Source: Pseudohalioglobus sediminis (lineage in GTDB: Bacteria > Pseudomonadota > Gammaproteobacteria > Pseudomonadales > Halieaceae). From it: a stretch of 64,000 nucleotides of DNA. Positions within the stretch are counted from its first letter, which is position 1. Each line of letters begins with the position of its first letter. The stretch covers positions 372,001-436,000 of the forward strand of contig NZ_VTUX01000001.1 of NCBI RefSeq assembly GCF_008370495.1, given 5' to 3'. Both the position numbers and the translations under genes were made by a program. The notes under the pieces are model-generated. The model searched no databases. It saw nothing but the letters and a program-made list of their open reading frames with translations, and had not been told where the DNA came from. Below are positions 61,715 to 64,000 of the stretch, in pieces.

Positions 61715-63352
61715 TTAGAAGCGGTATTTGATACCGATGGATATGTTGTCCCGGTCGTCCAGGGTCTGGTCATCGGCATTGTCATTGCCGAAATACCAGG
61801 CGTACTTGGCATCGAACTGCCAGTTGGTAAGGTAGTAGGCCGTGGCACCGATCGACGCTGTCATCAGGTCTTCTTTCAAACCGTTGTTAAGGCCGATGGC
61901 ATTGCCGTAGCCATCCACGTCGTGCCTGAAGGTACCGATCACATTCATGTCCATACCCTGTATGACCGAGAAATAACGCAGGGTGACCACCGCCTGGTAG
62001 CCCCACGCCGTATCCGTCACTTTCAGATTCTGTTCCCCGGGCGGCGTGATGCCGGCAGGCGGCGGAATCAGTTCACTTTCGCCAAGGTTGTTGCCCTGGA
62101 TATGCGCCTCGGCAAGCACCGCGATCGATGGCGACAACCAGGGCAATGCCGTATACACGTCACTGAAGCCCGCAGAGGCCTGCCAGTAGTGTCCCCGTAT
62201 AACGTCACTGCGCGTGAAGTAGCCGTCGTCGGTAAACTGCGAGGTCACGTCAACAAAGGGCATATTGTCAGAGTAGGCGAGGTCTATATAGACCTCGGCC
62301 TCACTCAGGTTGCCGCTGAAGCTGGCGGACCACACGTCGATGTCCTCGGTATAGACCTCACGGAAAAAAGAATCGCCACCACCGATGTCCAGTTTGATCT
62401 GGGCACCGGGGATATTGGAGTGGGAGGTGGTATAGGCCAGCTCAAACGTGTAGCCGCTGTAGGTGCTGTAGCGCGCGGCGAGGCCCCACTGGTCATCATC
62501 CTCGGGGGTCAGGCGGCTGATCGTGGGCGCGGCACCCAGCGGCCCCAGCAGCACCCGCTCAGCGCCGGCGCCGGTGGTGTCACTGGTGCTGAGGAAACTA
62601 CCCACACCGGGCAGCGTGGAGCGCTCCCAGTTGAGTTTGTAATAGGCCTCGGCGCTGATCGTGCCGGTGAAGTCCCACTTCAGGTTAACGGCAGAAGTGG
62701 GCAGGAATATCTCCTTTACCTCCACCCCCGGAGTCTGCGCCGCAACGGCGTCGATGGGGTTCTGCAGCGCGTTCACGCCGGAGTAAAAACGAGAGCCACC
62801 CCAGGCGATCACCTGGCGGCCGAAACGTACGGCGCCGCTCTGCTCGCCGACATCGAAATTGTAGGTTGCGAAAGCATCCAGCAACCGCGTGCGACGACCG
62901 TTCTCGGCGATGGTGTCACGGGGCAACTCCCCACGCTGCAGGTTGCCGCCGGCGGGAATCCCGTTGTTGTAGCTAAGGTAGGCGGTTTCGCTGAGATCGG
63001 TCTTGTTCTCGGTGTAAACCCAGTCATAGGAGGCATCACCACGTACAAAGAAGGAAAAATCCTTGTACTCGCCGCCAAACTCGAGAATGGCTTTCATGTT
63101 GTTGGAAACCAGTCCCGGGTCAAAGTTGTTGTTGCCGTCATTGAAGTTCAGGCCGCCCTCGTCAAAGGCCATCTCCTTATCGATGGACTCGGTACGCCAC
63201 TGGGCGCCCGCGCTCAGGGTGGTGTCGACGTTGAACAACCACTCGCCCCAGTTGTACTCCAGCGCGTGGGTGGGCACCGCGGTCATACCGGCCGCCACCA
63301 GGGCTGCCCTCACGGCGGCAGGAATCAGTGCGGATCGCTTTGTTGCAGACAT
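61715..63352 (-). CDS. DUF1302 outer-membrane protein (cassette 2)
   Basis: The 545-residue protein has a signal region (RAALVAAGMTAVPTHA), then LEYNWGEWLFNVDTTLSAGAQWR, the common start of DUF1302 proteins. The signature AVRFGRQVIAWGGSRFYSGVNALQNPIDA is present, and it ends in ISIGIKYRF for barrel insertion. It is about 110 residues shorter than the cassette 1 homolog and differs in loops. It starts 10 bases after the stop of the RND gene, so the order RND - DUF1302 - DUF1329 is the same in both cassettes. Confidence 0.92.
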   Translation of the reverse strand: MSATKRSALIPAAVRAALVAAGMTAVPTHALEYNWGEWLFNVDTTLSAGAQWRTESIDKEMAFDEGGLNFNDGNNNFDPGLVSNNMKAILEFGGEYKDFSFFVRGDASYDWVYTENKTDLSETAYLSYNNGIPAGGNLQRGELPRDTIAENGRRTRLLDAFATYNFDVGEQSGAVRFGRQVIAWGGSRFYSGVNALQNPIDAVAAQTPGVEVKEIFLPTSAVNLKWDFTGTISAEAYYKLNWERSTLPGVGSFLSTSDTTGAGAERVLLGPLGAAPTISRLTPEDDDQWGLAARYSTYSGYTFELAYTTSHSNIPGAQIKLDIGGGDSFFREVYTEDIDVWSASFSGNLSEAEVYIDLAYSDNMPFVDVTSQFTDDGYFTRSDVIRGHYWQASAGFSDVYTALPWLSPSIAVLAEAHIQGNNLGESELIPPPAGITPPGEQNLKVTDTAWGYQAVVTLRYFSVIQGMDMNVIGTFRHDVDGYGNAIGLNNGLKEDLMTASIGATAYYLTNWQFDAKYAWYFGNDNADDQTLDDRDNISIGIKYRF

Positions 63353-63362
63353 AGTTATTCCC

Positions 63363-64000
63363 CTAAGCAGGTTGTGATTCAGTTGCGTCGGCAGCTGCCG
63401 ACCGCCCGCCAGTCTCTGCAGGATGGTCAGACGTTTTGCCCTTGTCAGGGCGAACCAGGAAATAGGCCAGGCCCGGCAACAACCAGAGGGCGCCGACCAT
63501 ATTCCACAGGAACATGAAGGTGAGCAGGATGCCCATGTCAGCCTGGAACTTGATTGGCGACATGATCCAGGTAATAACGCCTACGCCCAGGGCAATGCCG
63601 GTGAAGGCGACGGCCCGGCCGGTGGTGGACAGTGTCTGGTAATAGGCTTCCTGCATCGGCAGACCCTGTTTCAGGTAGTAGGTCAGCCGGTTGTAAATAT
63701 AGATGCCGTAGTCCACGCCCACGCCAACGCCCAGTGCTACCACGGGCAGTGTCGCCACCTTGATACCGATACCCAGGTGCGCCATCAGTGCCTGGCAAAG
63801 CGCTGAGGTCAGGCCAAGTGGCACCAGGATACATACCACGGCCACAATACTGCGGAAACTGAGGAACACCAGCGCGCCCACCACGGTGTATACCAGGGCG
63901 AGGATCTGTGTCTGCGCAACCGCTATTTCTTCATTGGTCGCGGCCTCAATACCGGCGTTACCGGCCGCCAGGCCGAAATTGACCTGGTCATTGCCATAAT
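63363..64000 (-). CDS. MMPL/RND family permease, C-terminal part (cassette 2, cut by window end)
   Basis: The open frame continues to the window edge without a stop. The last about 212 residues are visible: a periplasmic end (GNDQVNFGLAAGNAGIEAATNEE), then five membrane helices with GVGVGVDYGIYIYNRL, TTGRAVAFTGIALGVGVITW and MGILLTFMFLWNMVGALWLLP. The tail KGKTSDHPAETGGRSAAADATES is polar. It corresponds to the second half of the permease at 23550, including the GxGxDYxIY motif. The N-terminal half lies outside the window. Confidence 0.92.
   Translation of the reverse strand, partial: YGNDQVNFGLAAGNAGIEAATNEEIAVAQTQILALVYTVVGALVFLSFRSIVAVVCILVPLGLTSALCQALMAHLGIGIKVATLPVVALGVGVGVDYGIYIYNRLTYYLKQGLPMQEAYYQTLSTTGRAVAFTGIALGVGVITWIMSPIKFQADMGILLTFMFLWNMVGALWLLPGLAYFLVRPDKGKTSDHPAETGGRSAAADATESQPA

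Noticed and set aside
61247-63517. 756-codon open frame on the plus strand
   Set aside because: It lies antisense to the DUF1329 and DUF1302 genes, which have signal peptides and clear family features; high GC third positions create long antisense frames here.
1-64000. Search for tRNA or rRNA genes
   Set aside because: No cloverleaf with a CCA-proximal T-arm motif and no rRNA-like stretch was recognised by eye; a tRNA-scan would be decisive.

Overview
The window is from a Gammaproteobacterium, most likely a marine member of the Cellvibrionales (Halieaceae or Spongiibacteraceae type). This is inferred from housekeeping gene order (lptF-lptG divergent from pepA-holC-valS, an RDD gene beside lptG, two-gene trhO-bolA), from the high GC of the housekeeping genes, and from DUF6316 and post-COAP-1 type small proteins. 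No rRNA, tRNA, CRISPR array, transposase or phage gene was recognised.

Layout. Positions 1-14100 hold mixed chromosomal genes: an NAD(P)-binding DUF2867 protein, a secreted post-COAP-1-like protein with its own promoter, a sulfotransferase beside a remnant acetyltransferase, mutS, a DUF1624-type membrane protein, ompW with a textbook FNR/Anr box, a coupled TauE - RarD - lipoprotein operon, an SDR and a secreted HExxH protein.

Positions 14168-39396 form an aromatic-degradation island with visibly lower GC in places. It has four transcription units, plus two GntR/FCD regulators. (1) dmpE-dmpF-dmpG takes 2-oxopent-4-enoate to acetyl-CoA and pyruvate. (2) A long unit carries catechol 2,3-dioxygenase, hydroxymuconic semialdehyde dehydrogenase and oxalocrotonate decarboxylase, then a trans-envelope cassette (Ycf48-like lipoprotein, MMPL/RND permease, DUF1302 outer-membrane protein, DUF1329 protein), and finally an HCCA-isomerase-like protein and two glutathione transferases behind an internal terminator. 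(3) dmpKLMNOP-Q, a second catechol 2,3-dioxygenase and a GlcG/HbpS protein form the multicomponent phenol hydroxylase operon, with a clear sigma-54 promoter and two upstream activator sites. (4) dmpR, the sigma-54 activator, lies in tandem upstream. The pathway runs from phenol to catechol to 2-hydroxymuconic semialdehyde to central metabolism. The oxalocrotonate tautomerase (dmpI) is not in the window.

Positions 39595-44428 hold four genes resembling steroid or ring-cleavage enzymes: a KstD-like flavoprotein, a meta-cleavage-product hydrolase, an HsaA-like flavin monooxygenase and an SDR. Positions 44543-60000 are mostly housekeeping or regulatory: a trypsin-like protease, trhO, bolA, an AraC regulator, a two-component system, an RDD protein, lptG, lptF, pepA, holC, valS, two cold-shock-domain genes and a TetR regulator. 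The right edge (60284-64000) carries a second DUF1329 - DUF1302 - RND cassette, cut by the window end.

The most interesting system is the duplicated DUF1329/DUF1302/RND envelope cassette, one copy of which is built into the catechol operon. I read it as a candidate transport route for hydrophobic substrates. That function is inference.
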